A model generated the notes under the pieces. That model saw only the letters and a program-made list of their open reading frames with translations. It searched no databases and was not told where the DNA came from. This document shows, in pieces, positions 16,328 through 25,333 of a stretch of DNA of 42,505 nucleotides (position 1 is its first letter; each line of letters begins with the position of its first letter). Source of the stretch: Nitrospirota bacterium. Its GTDB lineage: Bacteria > Nitrospirota > Thermodesulfovibrionia > Thermodesulfovibrionales > UBA6898. The translations under genes and the position numbers were made by a program. The stretch spans positions 6,362 through 48,866 of the forward strand of contig JACRLO010000003.1 in the NCBI GenBank assembly GCA_016235245.1, written 5' to 3'.

Positions 16328-16402
16328 TGGCTGGGGCGGGAGGATTCGAACCTCCAAATGGGAGCTCCAAAAACTCCTGACTTGCCGTTTGTCGACGCCC
16401 CA
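16328..16402 (-). tRNA. tRNA-Gln (anticodon TTG)
   Basis: The minus strand gives a complete cloverleaf of 75 nt including an encoded CCA. The acceptor stem is TGGGGCG/CGCCCCA, the anticodon arm is GGAGT-TTTTGGA-GCTCC with anticodon TTG, and the T arm is GGAGG-TTCGAAT-CCTCC. The discriminator is G, as in tRNA-Gln, and the first pair is the weak U-A typical of glutamine tRNA. It lies 12 nt after ispE and before prs on the same strand, so it is probably excised from a polycistronic transcript. Confidence 0.95.
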
Positions 16403-16414
16403 ACAAGACCAAGA

Positions 16415-17305
16415 TCAATTCTTTTTAACCGTAAGCGTTTTGACGGCCCGGCACCAGTATCCGCCCATGCTTTTCGATGCGTTCCGTGCGTCTTCTTCTG
16501 TCCTGAACACACCAAAGACCGTTGAACCGCTTCCACTCATTGCAGAGATGACCGCCCCCTGTCGAAGAAGCAGTTCTTTGATCCTGCCGATCTCGGGATA
16601 TGCCTTCAGAACCGGCAATTCAAGATCATTATTTTGCAAGGAACGCAAAGCGACAAAATCTTTTCTGACAAGACATTGACAGAATAGTTTAATATCAACA
16701 GGCTGTTTTGTCAACCCAATGTGCAGTCCCGCATAAGCCCATGCAGCGGATACCGGGATACCCGGATTAACCAGAAGCAGCGGTATTTCGCTGGCATCCC
16801 GGACAGATGTGATAACCTCACCCCTTCCCTGCACAAGCGCGAAGGTGTCCTCGATAAAAAAAGGGACGTCTGATCCAAGCTCTGCACCCATATGCCTGAG
16901 ATTTTCCGTATTCAGATTTAATCCCCATAGCCTGTTAAGGCCGATGAGCGTATAAGCAGCGTCGCTGCTTCCTCCTCCCATTCCGGCTGCAAGCGGAATA
17001 TCTTTCTTCAGCGTTATCCGCGCTCCGGCCCTCACACCAGCCCGGGCCCGCATGAGAACCGCAGCCTTGAAGACCAGATTATTTTCAGCCGGAAGATCAG
17101 CAATGTCCGTTATGACCTCCAGCTGTTCACTCTCTTCAAACAGGAGCGTATCAAAGAGACTGACACGCTGCATGAGGCTCACGATATTGTGATATCCGTC
17201 CTCTCTTTTGTTCAGGACAGAAAGAAACCAGTTGATCTTTGCAGGCGCTTCAAGGACAAATGACATACCGTAATGAGATGAACGAAAAGCAGGGACAAAC
17301 GTCAC
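16415..17305 (-). CDS. ispE: 4-diphosphocytidyl-2-C-methyl-D-erythritol kinase
   Basis: A GHMP kinase of about 296 residues that phosphorylates CDP-methylerythritol in the non-mevalonate isoprenoid pathway. It has 'LEAPAKINWFLSVLNKREDGYH' near the N-terminus (substrate-binding Lys and His), the glycine-rich ATP loop 'PLAAGMGGGSSDAA', and 'SGSGSTVFG' near the C-terminus. The GTG start at 17303-17305 overlaps the stop of the TPR gene (GTGA), suggesting coupled translation. An internal ATG at 17266 would start nearer the conserved region but has no ribosome site. Next downstream are tRNA-Gln and prs. Confidence 0.95.
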   Translation of the reverse strand: MTFVPAFRSSHYGMSFVLEAPAKINWFLSVLNKREDGYHNIVSLMQRVSLFDTLLFEESEQLEVITDIADLPAENNLVFKAAVLMRARAGVRAGARITLKKDIPLAAGMGGGSSDAAYTLIGLNRLWGLNLNTENLRHMGAELGSDVPFFIEDTFALVQGRGEVITSVRDASEIPLLLVNPGIPVSAAWAYAGLHIGLTKQPVDIKLFCQCLVRKDFVALRSLQNNDLELPVLKAYPEIGRIKELLLRQGAVISAMSGSGSTVFGVFRTEEDARNASKSMGGYWCRAVKTLTVKKN

Positions 17306-19002
17306 TTTTTCGGTTCTTTTTCGAGACCGCTCAACTTCTTTTCGACCCGCTCCTTCAACCCCTCCTCTTTTTCATGGAGCTGGAGAGATTGTCTCCAGGC
17401 CCCGACTGCCAGATCCTTGCTGCCCATCGCATGATAGACATCGCCAAGATGTTCGTAAAGCACCGGGTCATCCCCAGCAAGGCTCACAGCTTTCTTTATC
17501 GCCTCCAGCGCCTGCTCAAACTTGCCCTGTTTAAAATAGACCCAACCGAGACTGTCGATATAATATCCGTTGCCGGGTTTAAGCTCCATAGCGCGTTGTA
17601 TCAGAGACAGCGCCTCATCCAGATTAGCGCCCTTGTCAGCATAGGAATACCCGAGATAGTTCAATGCCTCGGTATTCTTGGGATTAACCTCAATGGCCTT
17701 GCGGAGTTTAATAACCATGTCATCAAAACGGCCGGTCTTTTCATACACAACCGCAAGCGTAAAAAGCAGTCCGTCATTATCCCCGAATTTCACAAGGGCC
17801 TCATGAAGGACCGCTTCGACTTTCTGATAGTCCTTATTCTGCATAAGCTCATTGGCATAGTACAGATAGATCTCAGGCTTCTCTTTCTCAAAACTCAGTA
17901 TTTCCTCGTAGACCCTTATCGCCTCATCATTTTTCTTCTGTTTCCCGTAGATATACGCAAGGTGAAGAAACGCGCTGATATTGGAAGGTTCCTGCCTGAT
18001 TACCGACTTCAATGTCGCAAGCGCCTCATCATATCTGCCGGTCTCCTCAAGCACCAGTGACAGGTAATACAGGATCATGGTGCTGTCAGGTTTAATCGAC
18101 AACGCGATGTTCAGCTCCTCCAAAGCCTTTTCATACTGTTTCTCCTCTATAAAAAACATGCCCATGCGGGCATGGACGTCAGCATCTCCAGGCGATTGTC
18201 TGCTGATGATCGTAAGCTCATCAAGCGTTTTTCCCGATGTCCTTAGTCTCATGTAGGCCTGGGCAAGCCGCTGCCGCATCTGGCCGTTATAAGGGTTGAT
18301 CCTGACCGCCTCTTCAAAATTCTTAATGGCATTTTCAAGGTCATTCCTGGTTTCAGCAATAATGCCCAGCTTGAAATAGGCAGTATCCGCATCCGGGTTG
18401 AGCTCGATCGCATTCCTCAGATATTCAGCAGCTTTGTCATAGTCCTTCTTGTCGATGTATACAGAGCCAAGAAGGTCAAAAGCCTTGTATGATGCATCGG
18501 GGTCCTTCCGTATCAGTTCCGCCAGCACGTCACTGGCACGATCATACTGATCAAGATAGTAATACAGAAAGCCAAGCATCAGGAGGTTATCACTATTGTC
18601 AGGCTGCAGCTTCGATAGTCTCTCAAGCACCTCGATGGCGTCCTGATATTTCTTCTGCTTCCTGAGAATTTCGGTCTTCAGTTTCAGCGCATGAATATCG
18701 TCAGGCTCTGCCCTCAGCAGCGAATCCATAATGGAAAGGACTTCATCAGACTTCTCCAGACGGTTCAGCACATACCCCAGCTGCACCCTGATGTACCGGG
18801 ACAAGGGGTCTATCACCAGGGCCTTTCGATAGAGCGTTTCTGCTTCGCGCCAGTTGTGCGCAAGTTCAGCTTCGTATCCCCTGATAAAGAAAAAAGCCGC
18901 ATCAGGATCAGGCATTTTCGTTTCAACGGAGGTCTTGGGCTTTTGCGAAGCACACGACGATAGCAGGGCAAAAAAGAGGACAAAAAGGAGCAGTTTCTTC
19001 AT
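17302..19002 (-). CDS. TPR-repeat lipoprotein
   Basis: A 566-residue protein with a lipoprotein signal peptide ('MKKLLLFVLFFALLSSC', lipidated Cys17) and then an almost continuous array of about 14 tetratricopeptide repeats to near residue 540. The repeat pattern is easy to see, for example 'YFKLGIIAETRNDLENAIKNFEEAVRINP' split over two helices (given here as pattern, Ala/Gly at 8 and 20). Such envelope TPR lipoproteins act as scaffolds for secretion, assembly or polysaccharide machines; no specific partner is evident here. It follows the M16 peptidase by 31 nt and overlaps ispE by 4 nt, so it is in the same operon. Confidence 0.9.
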   Translation of the reverse strand: MKKLLLFVLFFALLSSCASQKPKTSVETKMPDPDAAFFFIRGYEAELAHNWREAETLYRKALVIDPLSRYIRVQLGYVLNRLEKSDEVLSIMDSLLRAEPDDIHALKLKTEILRKQKKYQDAIEVLERLSKLQPDNSDNLLMLGFLYYYLDQYDRASDVLAELIRKDPDASYKAFDLLGSVYIDKKDYDKAAEYLRNAIELNPDADTAYFKLGIIAETRNDLENAIKNFEEAVRINPYNGQMRQRLAQAYMRLRTSGKTLDELTIISRQSPGDADVHARMGMFFIEEKQYEKALEELNIALSIKPDSTMILYYLSLVLEETGRYDEALATLKSVIRQEPSNISAFLHLAYIYGKQKKNDEAIRVYEEILSFEKEKPEIYLYYANELMQNKDYQKVEAVLHEALVKFGDNDGLLFTLAVVYEKTGRFDDMVIKLRKAIEVNPKNTEALNYLGYSYADKGANLDEALSLIQRAMELKPGNGYYIDSLGWVYFKQGKFEQALEAIKKAVSLAGDDPVLYEHLGDVYHAMGSKDLAVGAWRQSLQLHEKEEGLKERVEKKLSGLEKEPKK

Positions 19003-19033
19003 TTTTTATTATTACATAAAGGGGAAGGAATGT

Positions 19034-20278
19034 TCAAAAAATGCCGTCTAATACATCTTTTTCCGCAGGGCCATATACGACGGCAGAGAAGAGGGACTTC
19101 CTGATCAATCGTTCCGCAAGATCAGCGATCTGATTCATGGTAACGCGGTCAACCGCCCTGATAATTTCATCCGGTGAAATATATTTTCCGAAATACATCT
19201 CCTGCCTGGCTATATTATTCATGCGGCTGTTTGTCGACTCCAACGCCAGCAGCATGTTTCCCTTGAGATGCCTCTTCGACTTATCAAGCTCTTCCTCCGT
19301 TATGGTCTCCTTAAGCCGCATCATTTCCCGGACAATGAGGTCCGACACTTCACTTACCCTTTTTCTGCTGACGCCGGCATATACTGCCCAAAGCCCCGAA
19401 TCGAGATACGATGAGGTAAATGAAAAGACTGAATAGGCAAGTCCGCGGTTTTCACGAATTTCCTGAAAAAGCCGGGAACTCACGCTTCCGCCAAGGATCG
19501 AGTTCAGAATGAAAAGTGCATAGCGTTCATCGCTCGCCTGCGAGATTGCCGGAACACCGATACAGATATGGGCCTCTGCAAGATCTTTGGAAACAACCCT
19601 TGTTTCAGAGTGGAATACCGGAACAGCACCTATCTTCGGTTCAGAACCCTGTCTCAGACCTCCAAAACGATGGTTGAGTATCTTCATCATCTCTGTGTGG
19701 TCGAAGTTGCCCGCACAGGCAATAACAATATCTTTTGTTCCATAGTAACGCCGGATATGAGAAAGAATATCTTCCCGCCCGAAAGAGGCAATAGTCTCCC
19801 TGGTGCCCAGGATGGACTGGCCAAGACCCTCACGGCCCCATACGGTTTCGTTAAAGAGATCATGGATAAAGTCATCCGGCGTGTCCTCAACCATTTTGAT
19901 CTCTTCCCTGATGATCTGCTTCTCTTTTTCGAGCTCGTCCTCAGGAAACGTTGAATGGACGAAGATCTCCGAAAGAAGATTAACCCCCTTTTCGAGATAC
20001 TCGTCAAGCACCTTCACATAAAAAGCGGTGTTCTCACGTGACGTATAGGCATTCAGGTCTCCGCCCATGGTATCTATCTCGACGGCAATGTCCTTGGCCG
20101 TATATTTCTTCGTGCCTTTGAAAAACATATGTTCAAGAAAATGAGAGATACCATTTTCAGTTCTGGATTCATAGCGGGAGCCGACCTTCACCCATACACC
20201 CACAGCAACTGCGCGAACTGTTTTAAATGATTCCATCACCACCGGAATACCGTTTTCGAGATGTTCTTTTATAAACAT
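19034..20278 (-). CDS. M16-family zinc peptidase (processing-peptidase-like)
   Basis: A 414-residue protein with the inverted zinc motif HxxEH ('HFLEH', residues 46-50) in the context 'ENGISHFLEHMFFKGTKKYT', followed by 'NAYTSRENTAFYVKVL' and 'EKGVNLLSEIF'. The second half has 'GLAYSVFSFTSSYLDSGLW', the conserved Arg/Tyr segment of the non-catalytic half. Size and order match the YmxG/PqqL-like processing-peptidase subfamily, which is often found next to pnp. No signal peptide is visible. The ATG has GAGGT upstream. A terminator separates it from pnp; it opens the run M16-TPR-ispE-tRNA-prs-rplY-pth. Confidence 0.93.
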   Translation of the reverse strand: MFIKEHLENGIPVVMESFKTVRAVAVGVWVKVGSRYESRTENGISHFLEHMFFKGTKKYTAKDIAVEIDTMGGDLNAYTSRENTAFYVKVLDEYLEKGVNLLSEIFVHSTFPEDELEKEKQIIREEIKMVEDTPDDFIHDLFNETVWGREGLGQSILGTRETIASFGREDILSHIRRYYGTKDIVIACAGNFDHTEMMKILNHRFGGLRQGSEPKIGAVPVFHSETRVVSKDLAEAHICIGVPAISQASDERYALFILNSILGGSVSSRLFQEIRENRGLAYSVFSFTSSYLDSGLWAVYAGVSRKRVSEVSDLIVREMMRLKETITEEELDKSKRHLKGNMLLALESTNSRMNNIARQEMYFGKYISPDEIIRAVDRVTMNQIADLAERLIRKSLFSAVVYGPAEKDVLDGIF

Positions 20279-20336
20279 GGTTACCTCAATGTATCAGAAT
20301 TTGCGCTCAAAGAAAACGTTGTCTCCAGAAAATAAA

Positions 20337-20358
20337 AAAGGGGATTGCCATCCCCTTT
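20337..20358 (-). terminator. Rho-independent terminator after pnp
   Basis: A 9-bp stem (20337-20345 with 20350-20358) with a 4-nt loop; the arms are AAAGGGGAT and ATCCCCTTT. It is followed on the minus strand by TTTATTTT. It is located 25 bases past the pnp stop. Confidence 0.85.
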
Positions 20359-20383
20359 CCCTTAATTCTTTTTCCGCAGGAGC

Positions 20384-22480
20384 CTATTTATCTTTACTTT
20401 CCTGCTCCTTCATTGCCTCTTTACGGCTCAGCCGGATCTTGCCCATCTTGTCTATTTCTAAAACCTTTACCAGTATCTCGTCGCCTTCGTTGACTTCGTC
20501 GGTCACATTCGCAACTCTCTTGTCCGACAACTGCGATATATGGCAGAGCCCCTCGGTACCGGGCAGTATCTCGACAAATGCCCCGAAGTCCATGACTTTC
20601 TTCACCTTGCCCAGATAGATCTTTCCGATCTCGGCTTCAGCAATGATCCCGTTGATAATATCAATCGCCTTCTGTGCAGCTACCCCATCAGAAGCAGCGA
20701 TACTGATGAGACCGCTGTCGTCGATATTTATCTTTACGCCGGTCTTCTCAATAATGCCGCGTATGACCTTGCCGCCTGTGCCGATGACCTCGCGGATCTT
20801 GTCCTGCTTGATCTGCATGGTATATATTCTGGGGGCGTGGCTTGCAAGTTCTTTCCTTGGCTCAGTCATGGTCTCTTTTATCTTGTTCAGAATAAAGAGT
20901 CTCCCCTGTCTGGCCTGCTCAAGCGCCTTTTCCATTATTGCACGTGATATGCCGCCGATCTTTGTGTCCATCTGGAACGCAGCAATACCGTTTTCCGTTC
21001 CGGTAACCTTGAAATCCATATCGCCCAGATGATCTTCCAGGCCGAGGATGTCCGTAAGCACGACAACGCGGTCACCCTCTTTTATCAGTCCCATCGCAAT
21101 GCCGGCAACAGGAGCCTTGATCGGAACACCCGCATCCATCAATGCAAGAGTCCCTCCGCATACTGAGGCCATTGACGATGAACCGTTGGACTCAAGGGTA
21201 TCAGATACAATTCTTACCGTATAAGGGAAGTCTGTCTTGGAAGGCATGATAGCCCTGATCGACCTCTCGGCAAGAATCCCGTGCCCGATCTCGCGCCTGC
21301 CGGGAGACCTGAGCGGTTTCACCTCGCCAACGCTGAACGGCGGGAAATTGTAGTGCAGCATAAATGACTTCGAGGTCTCACCCTCAAGGGAATCGATCCT
21401 CTGCTCATCATCTGTTGTTCCCAGTGTAACCACGGCAAGGCACTGGGTCTCGCCTCTGACAAAAAGGGCAGAACCATGAGTCCTCGGCAGAAGGCCGACT
21501 TCTGCGCTGATAGGCCTGATCTGCTCCGGAGTCCTTCCGTCAGCACGGACATTCCTGGTCAGAATCATGTCCCTGACAAGGTTCTTCTCTATATCATTAA
21601 ACGCAGCAGCGATATCCTTGGCAATATCTTTTTCCCCTGTGTTTAACAGTTTTATGATCTCCTTGAGGATCTCATCAAGCGCTGACTGTCTCCTCAGCTT
21701 GTCCGGAATGACAATAGCTTCGGTAATCTTTCCGAGCGCCAGTTCTTTCACTTTATTCTTAAGGTCCTCGTCTTTGACCGGGACCGTGAAACTTCTCTTT
21801 GGCTTGCCGACTATTTCTCTGAACTCGTTCTGGACAGCGCAGAGCTTCTTTATCTCCGCATGCGCCAGATCAATGGCTTCAAGCAGGTCGGACTCGCTCA
21901 TCTCCTGCGCACTGCCCTCTACCATGGCAACCGCATCCACCGTTCCTGCAACAACCAGATTGAGGTCGCACTCCTCCACTTCCTTAAGGTCTGGATTAAT
22001 GATGAACGCACCATTGACCCGTCCTATCCTGACTGCGGCCACAGGGCCGTCAAAGGGAATGTCAGATATATGGAGCGCCGCAGACATGGTTGTTATGCCA
22101 AGAACATCGGCAATATTCTCTTCACCATATGAAAGCACATTGACAATCCCCTGGGTTTCACAGCTGTAGCCCTTGGGGAAAAGCGGCCTGTGAGGCCGGT
22201 CAATAAGCCGGGAGGTCAGCACCTCTTTTTCAGTAGGTCTGCCCTCTCTCTTGAAAAAACCGCCCGGTATCTTTCCGGCAGCATACGTCTTTTCGAGGTA
22301 ATCGATCGTTAAGGGGAAAAAGTCTATCCCTTCTCTCGGCGTCTTGCTGCTCACCGCAGTTGCCAGCAGTACCGTGTCGCCGTACCGGGCAACAACCGAG
22401 CCGTCAGCCTGCCGTGCCATCTTTCCTGTCTCTAAATTTAATTCCTTGCTGCGAAGTTCAATTGCAACAGTCTTAATCAT
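20384..22480 (-). CDS. pnp: Polyribonucleotide nucleotidyltransferase
   Basis: A 698-residue PNPase, the phosphorolytic 3'-5' exoribonuclease of the RNA degradosome. It has two RNase PH-like domains (the second with 'GRTPEQIRPISAEVGLLPRTHGSALF' and 'GETQCLAVVTLGT', motif in parts), a KH domain with 'DKIREVIGTGGKVIRGI' and a C-terminal S1 domain with 'YLGKVKKVMDFGAFVEI'. The frame is open eight codons upstream (22504), but that would run into rpsO; the ATG at 22478-22480 has GGAG just upstream and gives the conserved 'MIKTVAIEL' start. It lies 7 nt after rpsO, the classic rpsO-pnp pair. Confidence 0.97.
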   Translation of the reverse strand: MIKTVAIELRSKELNLETGKMARQADGSVVARYGDTVLLATAVSSKTPREGIDFFPLTIDYLEKTYAAGKIPGGFFKREGRPTEKEVLTSRLIDRPHRPLFPKGYSCETQGIVNVLSYGEENIADVLGITTMSAALHISDIPFDGPVAAVRIGRVNGAFIINPDLKEVEECDLNLVVAGTVDAVAMVEGSAQEMSESDLLEAIDLAHAEIKKLCAVQNEFREIVGKPKRSFTVPVKDEDLKNKVKELALGKITEAIVIPDKLRRQSALDEILKEIIKLLNTGEKDIAKDIAAAFNDIEKNLVRDMILTRNVRADGRTPEQIRPISAEVGLLPRTHGSALFVRGETQCLAVVTLGTTDDEQRIDSLEGETSKSFMLHYNFPPFSVGEVKPLRSPGRREIGHGILAERSIRAIMPSKTDFPYTVRIVSDTLESNGSSSMASVCGGTLALMDAGVPIKAPVAGIAMGLIKEGDRVVVLTDILGLEDHLGDMDFKVTGTENGIAAFQMDTKIGGISRAIMEKALEQARQGRLFILNKIKETMTEPRKELASHAPRIYTMQIKQDKIREVIGTGGKVIRGIIEKTGVKINIDDSGLISIAASDGVAAQKAIDIINGIIAEAEIGKIYLGKVKKVMDFGAFVEILPGTEGLCHISQLSDKRVANVTDEVNEGDEILVKVLEIDKMGKIRLSRKEAMKEQESKDK

Positions 22481-22487
22481 TATTCTC

Positions 22488-22757
22488 CTATTTTCTGATG
22501 CCAAGTCGAGCGATTATCTTCTCGTACCGTTCTTTGTTTGTCGTTTTGAGGTAGTCAAGGAGCTTTCTTCTCTGACTTACGAGCATGAGCAGTCCTCTCC
22601 TTGAGTGATGGTCCTTCGTATGGGTCTTGAAATGCTCGGTCAGATACGTTATTCTGTCGGTCACAATTGCTATCTGAACCTCGGGAGAACCAGTATCCTT
22701 CTCATGCATCTTGTAATCACCAATAATTCCTTCTTTTCTTACCTTGTCAAGTGCCAC
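22488..22757 (-). CDS. rpsO: Small ribosomal subunit protein uS15
   Basis: An 89-residue S15 that binds 16S rRNA helices 20-22. The recognisable core is '[22 protein letters not shown]', with '[20 protein letters not shown]' after it; the length is standard. The start is GTG (22755-22757) with an AAGGCGGTG ribosome site. It is transcribed with pnp. A promoter-like pair is found 28-56 bases upstream. Confidence 0.97.
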   Translation of the reverse strand: MALDKVRKEGIIGDYKMHEKDTGSPEVQIAIVTDRITYLTEHFKTHTKDHHSRRGLLMLVSQRRKLLDYLKTTNKERYEKIIARLGIRK

Positions 22758-22784
22758 GCTTTCACCGCCTTTTCACATAAAAGT

Positions 22785-22813
22785 ATATTAAGGTATCAAT
22801 TCTAACACAGCAA
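22785..22813 (-). promoter_or_regulatory. Predicted promoter of rpsO-pnp
   Basis: On the minus strand, TTGCTG (22808-22813) and TAATAT (22785-22790) are 17 bases apart. The match is moderate. It is the best pair in the 111-base gap before rpsO. Confidence 0.4.
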
Positions 22814-22868
22814 CTAATACTCTGTAAAGACAGAGAGTTTGAGTTTCCCGCCGCGGATATCCGGACAT

Positions 22869-24014
22869 TCAGCTCTCAGGATTACGCACCAGATCAATCA
22901 CCGTTACCTCAGGCGGGGAAAGAAAACGAATGGGAGGCCCCCACGTGCCCGTTCCCCTGCTGACATAAAGACGCGAGCCGAGGTCAAGGCGCGCCAATCC
23001 GGCATGCACCGGGTAATACAGCTTCGTAAGAAGGCTGAAGGGAAAGATCTGGCCATGGTGAACATGACCTGAAAGCTGCAGGTCGAAGAGGCCAATAGAC
23101 CCCCCGTCCACAAGAGGCCGGTGCTTCAGGAGCAGGGTAAATTTTTCCTGCGGGAGCCGTGCGAGCATCTCTTTTTCAGCACCATCGCCTGCACCTGCCC
23201 ATGGCCTTACTGCCCTGTCATCCACACCGGCAATACTCAAAACACCATCGAGATCAACCGCTTCATTGCGCAGGACCCTGAAGCCAGACTTCCTGGTAAA
23301 CGCAAGGGCCTGCTCAAGCCCTGCGTAGAATTCATGGTTTCCTGTGACGGCATATTTGCCGTATCGCGGATTGATCCTGCTGAACATTTCAGCCAGTCCC
23401 GGCATGCCGTTGATCTGACCGTCAACAAGATCACCGGTAGATACGACAATATCCGGAGAAGCCTCCCTGACAAGGTCCAGTATCCGTGCGAGCCGTTCTT
23501 CCCTGATGATCAGGCCGAGATGAACATCAGATATCTGAACGATCCTTATAGTTCCGATTGCCGCAGGGATCTTTGACGTTGTTATGGTTATTGTTTCTGT
23601 CCTGATGTTCCTTGCCTCTCCATAACCGTAGGCCGCAATAAGCAGCGAAAGGATCAGGGGCAGAAAAAACAGGACGCCGGCAGTTGGCTTGAGATTCGCG
23701 TACTCGGTTTTCCCCATGAGTTCAAGAGACCGGAGCAGCAACCGGTACAGATCAAGGAGCAGGGATGACGATGAAAATAAAAAGAGTATGCCGAGCCAGG
23801 TATAACCGAAATAGGAGAGCATGCGCGCAGACTGCTCCAGCCCCTGCTTTTCCGCCTGCCTGATAAAAAAAGGGGCAAAGAGCATCAGCGTCATAAAAAG
23901 CGATAGTGCCGTGCCTGGAAGCAATCCGAAATGGAGCGCTGCCCGCGCCCGGACAAAAGCGTACAGGTGCATACCTCCGTATGCAAGAAAAAACGTGATA
24001 AAAAAGAGAGACAT
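22869..24014 (-). CDS. Membrane-anchored metallophosphoesterase
   Basis: A 381-residue protein with about four N-terminal membrane segments (within residues 1-135) and a calcineurin-like phosphoesterase domain from about 150. All metal motifs are present: 'ISDVHLG', 'STGDLVDG', 'VTGNHEFYAG', 'LLLKHRP' and 'LSGHVHHGQ'. This is the YkuE/YaeI-like group, some of which act on lipid or UDP-linked substrates; the true substrate is not known. The ATG lies 19 bases after the DoxX gene. The gap to rpsO holds a 6-bp hairpin (22820-22835) without a T-run, too weak to call a terminator. Confidence 0.9.
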   Translation of the reverse strand: MSLFFITFFLAYGGMHLYAFVRARAALHFGLLPGTALSLFMTLMLFAPFFIRQAEKQGLEQSARMLSYFGYTWLGILFLFSSSSLLLDLYRLLLRSLELMGKTEYANLKPTAGVLFFLPLILSLLIAAYGYGEARNIRTETITITTSKIPAAIGTIRIVQISDVHLGLIIREERLARILDLVREASPDIVVSTGDLVDGQINGMPGLAEMFSRINPRYGKYAVTGNHEFYAGLEQALAFTRKSGFRVLRNEAVDLDGVLSIAGVDDRAVRPWAGAGDGAEKEMLARLPQEKFTLLLKHRPLVDGGSIGLFDLQLSGHVHHGQIFPFSLLTKLYYPVHAGLARLDLGSRLYVSRGTGTWGPPIRFLSPPEVTVIDLVRNPES

Positions 24015-24033
24015 GGCCCGCCTTAGAACAACG

Positions 24034-24477
24034 CTACTTCTTCACAATCATTCGATCAATCGAAAACGCACCGCCGCCCCTTGCTGCAAGAGCAAGGGCA
24101 ATGCCTACAACAAGGACATGAAACTCAAACCCTTCACCCTTCTGGTTACCCATCCAGTTCATAAAAAAGCCGTTTTGCAGGTGATTGCCATACGCGCAGA
24201 CTGCCATGGCAAAACCGATGGCAAGCGCAAAGACACGAGTGAAAAATCCCCCAATCAGACAGAGCGCACCGATGAACTCAGTTATCATGAGAAGTATTAC
24301 CGCAAACAGGGGCAGATGCACCTTTGTCGTGAATATCTCTATGGTTTTTGCATACCCCGGGCCGCCAAACCATCCGAGCACTTTCTGGGCACCATGCGGG
24401 AACATGACAATACCGAGAGCCAGCCGCAAGAATATGCTTCCTTTGTTGTTATCTGTCCTCAAAAGCGCCTTGAACAT
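24034..24477 (-). CDS. DoxX-family membrane protein
   Basis: A 147-residue protein with four membrane helices and the DoxX signature 'RLALGIVMFPHGAQKVLGWFGG', followed by 'TEFIGALCLIGGFFTR' (acidic residue in helix 2) and 'GFEFHVLVVGIALALA'. DoxX proteins are linked to thiosulfate:quinone oxidoreduction, redox stress complexes or unknown roles; nothing here fixes the function. The start ATG has GAGGAGG 7 nt upstream. A perfect TATAAT lies about 40 bases upstream, so it probably begins its own transcript, running into the phosphoesterase gene. Confidence 0.88.
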   Translation of the reverse strand: MFKALLRTDNNKGSIFLRLALGIVMFPHGAQKVLGWFGGPGYAKTIEIFTTKVHLPLFAVILLMITEFIGALCLIGGFFTRVFALAIGFAMAVCAYGNHLQNGFFMNWMGNQKGEGFEFHVLVVGIALALAARGGGAFSIDRMIVKK

Positions 24478-24517
24478 GATGACCTCCTCGTTTCTGTCTG
24501 GTTCCGTTCTTTGCTAT

Positions 24518-24523
24518 ATTATA
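24518..24523 (-). promoter_or_regulatory. Predicted -10 box upstream of the DoxX gene
   Basis: TATAAT (minus strand) in the sequence CTATAATATAG; the -35 region (about 24541, TGCTGA) is poor. The predicted leader is about 35 nt. Confidence 0.45.
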
Positions 24524-24540
24524 GCTCAGTTATCAGGACT

Positions 24541-25299
24541 TCAGCAGTCCGTCACCTTTTCCGTGCCGATACTCGTTTTGATTCGGGTCCTGATCTCTTC
24601 GGCAAAACTCTTGTCGAGCCATTGCATCATTCCAAGTTTTTTGAACAAATGGGCAGTTTTGTTTGCGTAGTTCATCCTGCTGATCAGGATGGAATCTGCG
24701 TATTTGCCGATCTTTCCGCTCAGGACCTCCGGGTTCATTGGCAGCATCGGCCCGATAAACACATAGGTTTTTACACCACTCTCCTTCAATTTCCTGAGCG
24801 TATTTATGCGGGCCTCAATCGGAGGGGCGCCCGGTTCAAAAATCTTTCGCATTACTTCATCGTCAGTTGATATCGTGATACCGACTTCAATCTCATCGAA
24901 TCCTTTAATAATATCAAGGTCTCTGAGCACCAGCGGAGACTTGGTAAGGACACCCACAGGGAATTGATGCTCAAACAGAATTTCGAGACATTGCCGGGTT
25001 AAACGATATTTGACCTCTATCGGCTGATATGCGTCCGTCACGGAACTGATCATCACATGACCCCGCTTCGCTTTTTGCAGCTGTTTTCTGAGGAGTTCAG
25101 CGGCATTGACCTTAACATCAACAAAAGCCCCCCACGGCTCTGTGTGGCCGGTATATTTCTTCATGAAGGTCGCATAGCAGTATACACAGGCATGGGAACA
25201 GCCGACATACGCATTAATACAATAGTCAGTACCAGGGATACCTGACTTTGAGAGTATGGACTTGGCCTGTATCTCTCTGATGATAGGGCCATTATTCAT
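24541..25299 (-). CDS. Radical SAM protein, SPL-like (Rv2578c/PA0069 type)
   Basis: A 252-residue radical SAM protein. The cluster motif is in 'INAYVGCSHACVYCYATFM' (CxxxCxxC with a following Tyr), with an upstream Cys. 'HVMISSVTDAYQPIE' and 'LTKSPLVLRDLDII' are typical of the spore-photoproduct-lyase-like family (COG1533), as is 'EVGITISTDDEVMRKIFEPGAP'. Functions of this non-sporulation branch are unknown; DNA repair has been suggested for relatives. It is shorter than most members (about 280-350), lacking only part of the C-terminal region. It follows the DEAD helicase by 34 bases on the same strand. Confidence 0.88.
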   Translation of the reverse strand: MNNGPIIREIQAKSILSKSGIPGTDYCINAYVGCSHACVYCYATFMKKYTGHTEPWGAFVDVKVNAAELLRKQLQKAKRGHVMISSVTDAYQPIEVKYRLTRQCLEILFEHQFPVGVLTKSPLVLRDLDIIKGFDEIEVGITISTDDEVMRKIFEPGAPPIEARINTLRKLKESGVKTYVFIGPMLPMNPEVLSGKIGKYADSILISRMNYANKTAHLFKKLGMMQWLDKSFAEEIRTRIKTSIGTEKVTDC

Positions 25300-25333
25300 G
25301 AAGAAAAAGCCGTTATCCGTTCATATAAAATCG

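Noticed and set aside
22820-22835. Hairpin with 6-bp stem after the phosphoesterase gene
   Set aside because: The stem is short and no T-run follows, so it was not called a terminator.
23821-24870. Plus-strand open frame of 349 codons opposite the phosphoesterase, DoxX and radical SAM genes
   Set aside because: It crosses three well-supported minus-strand genes and has no recognisable domain.
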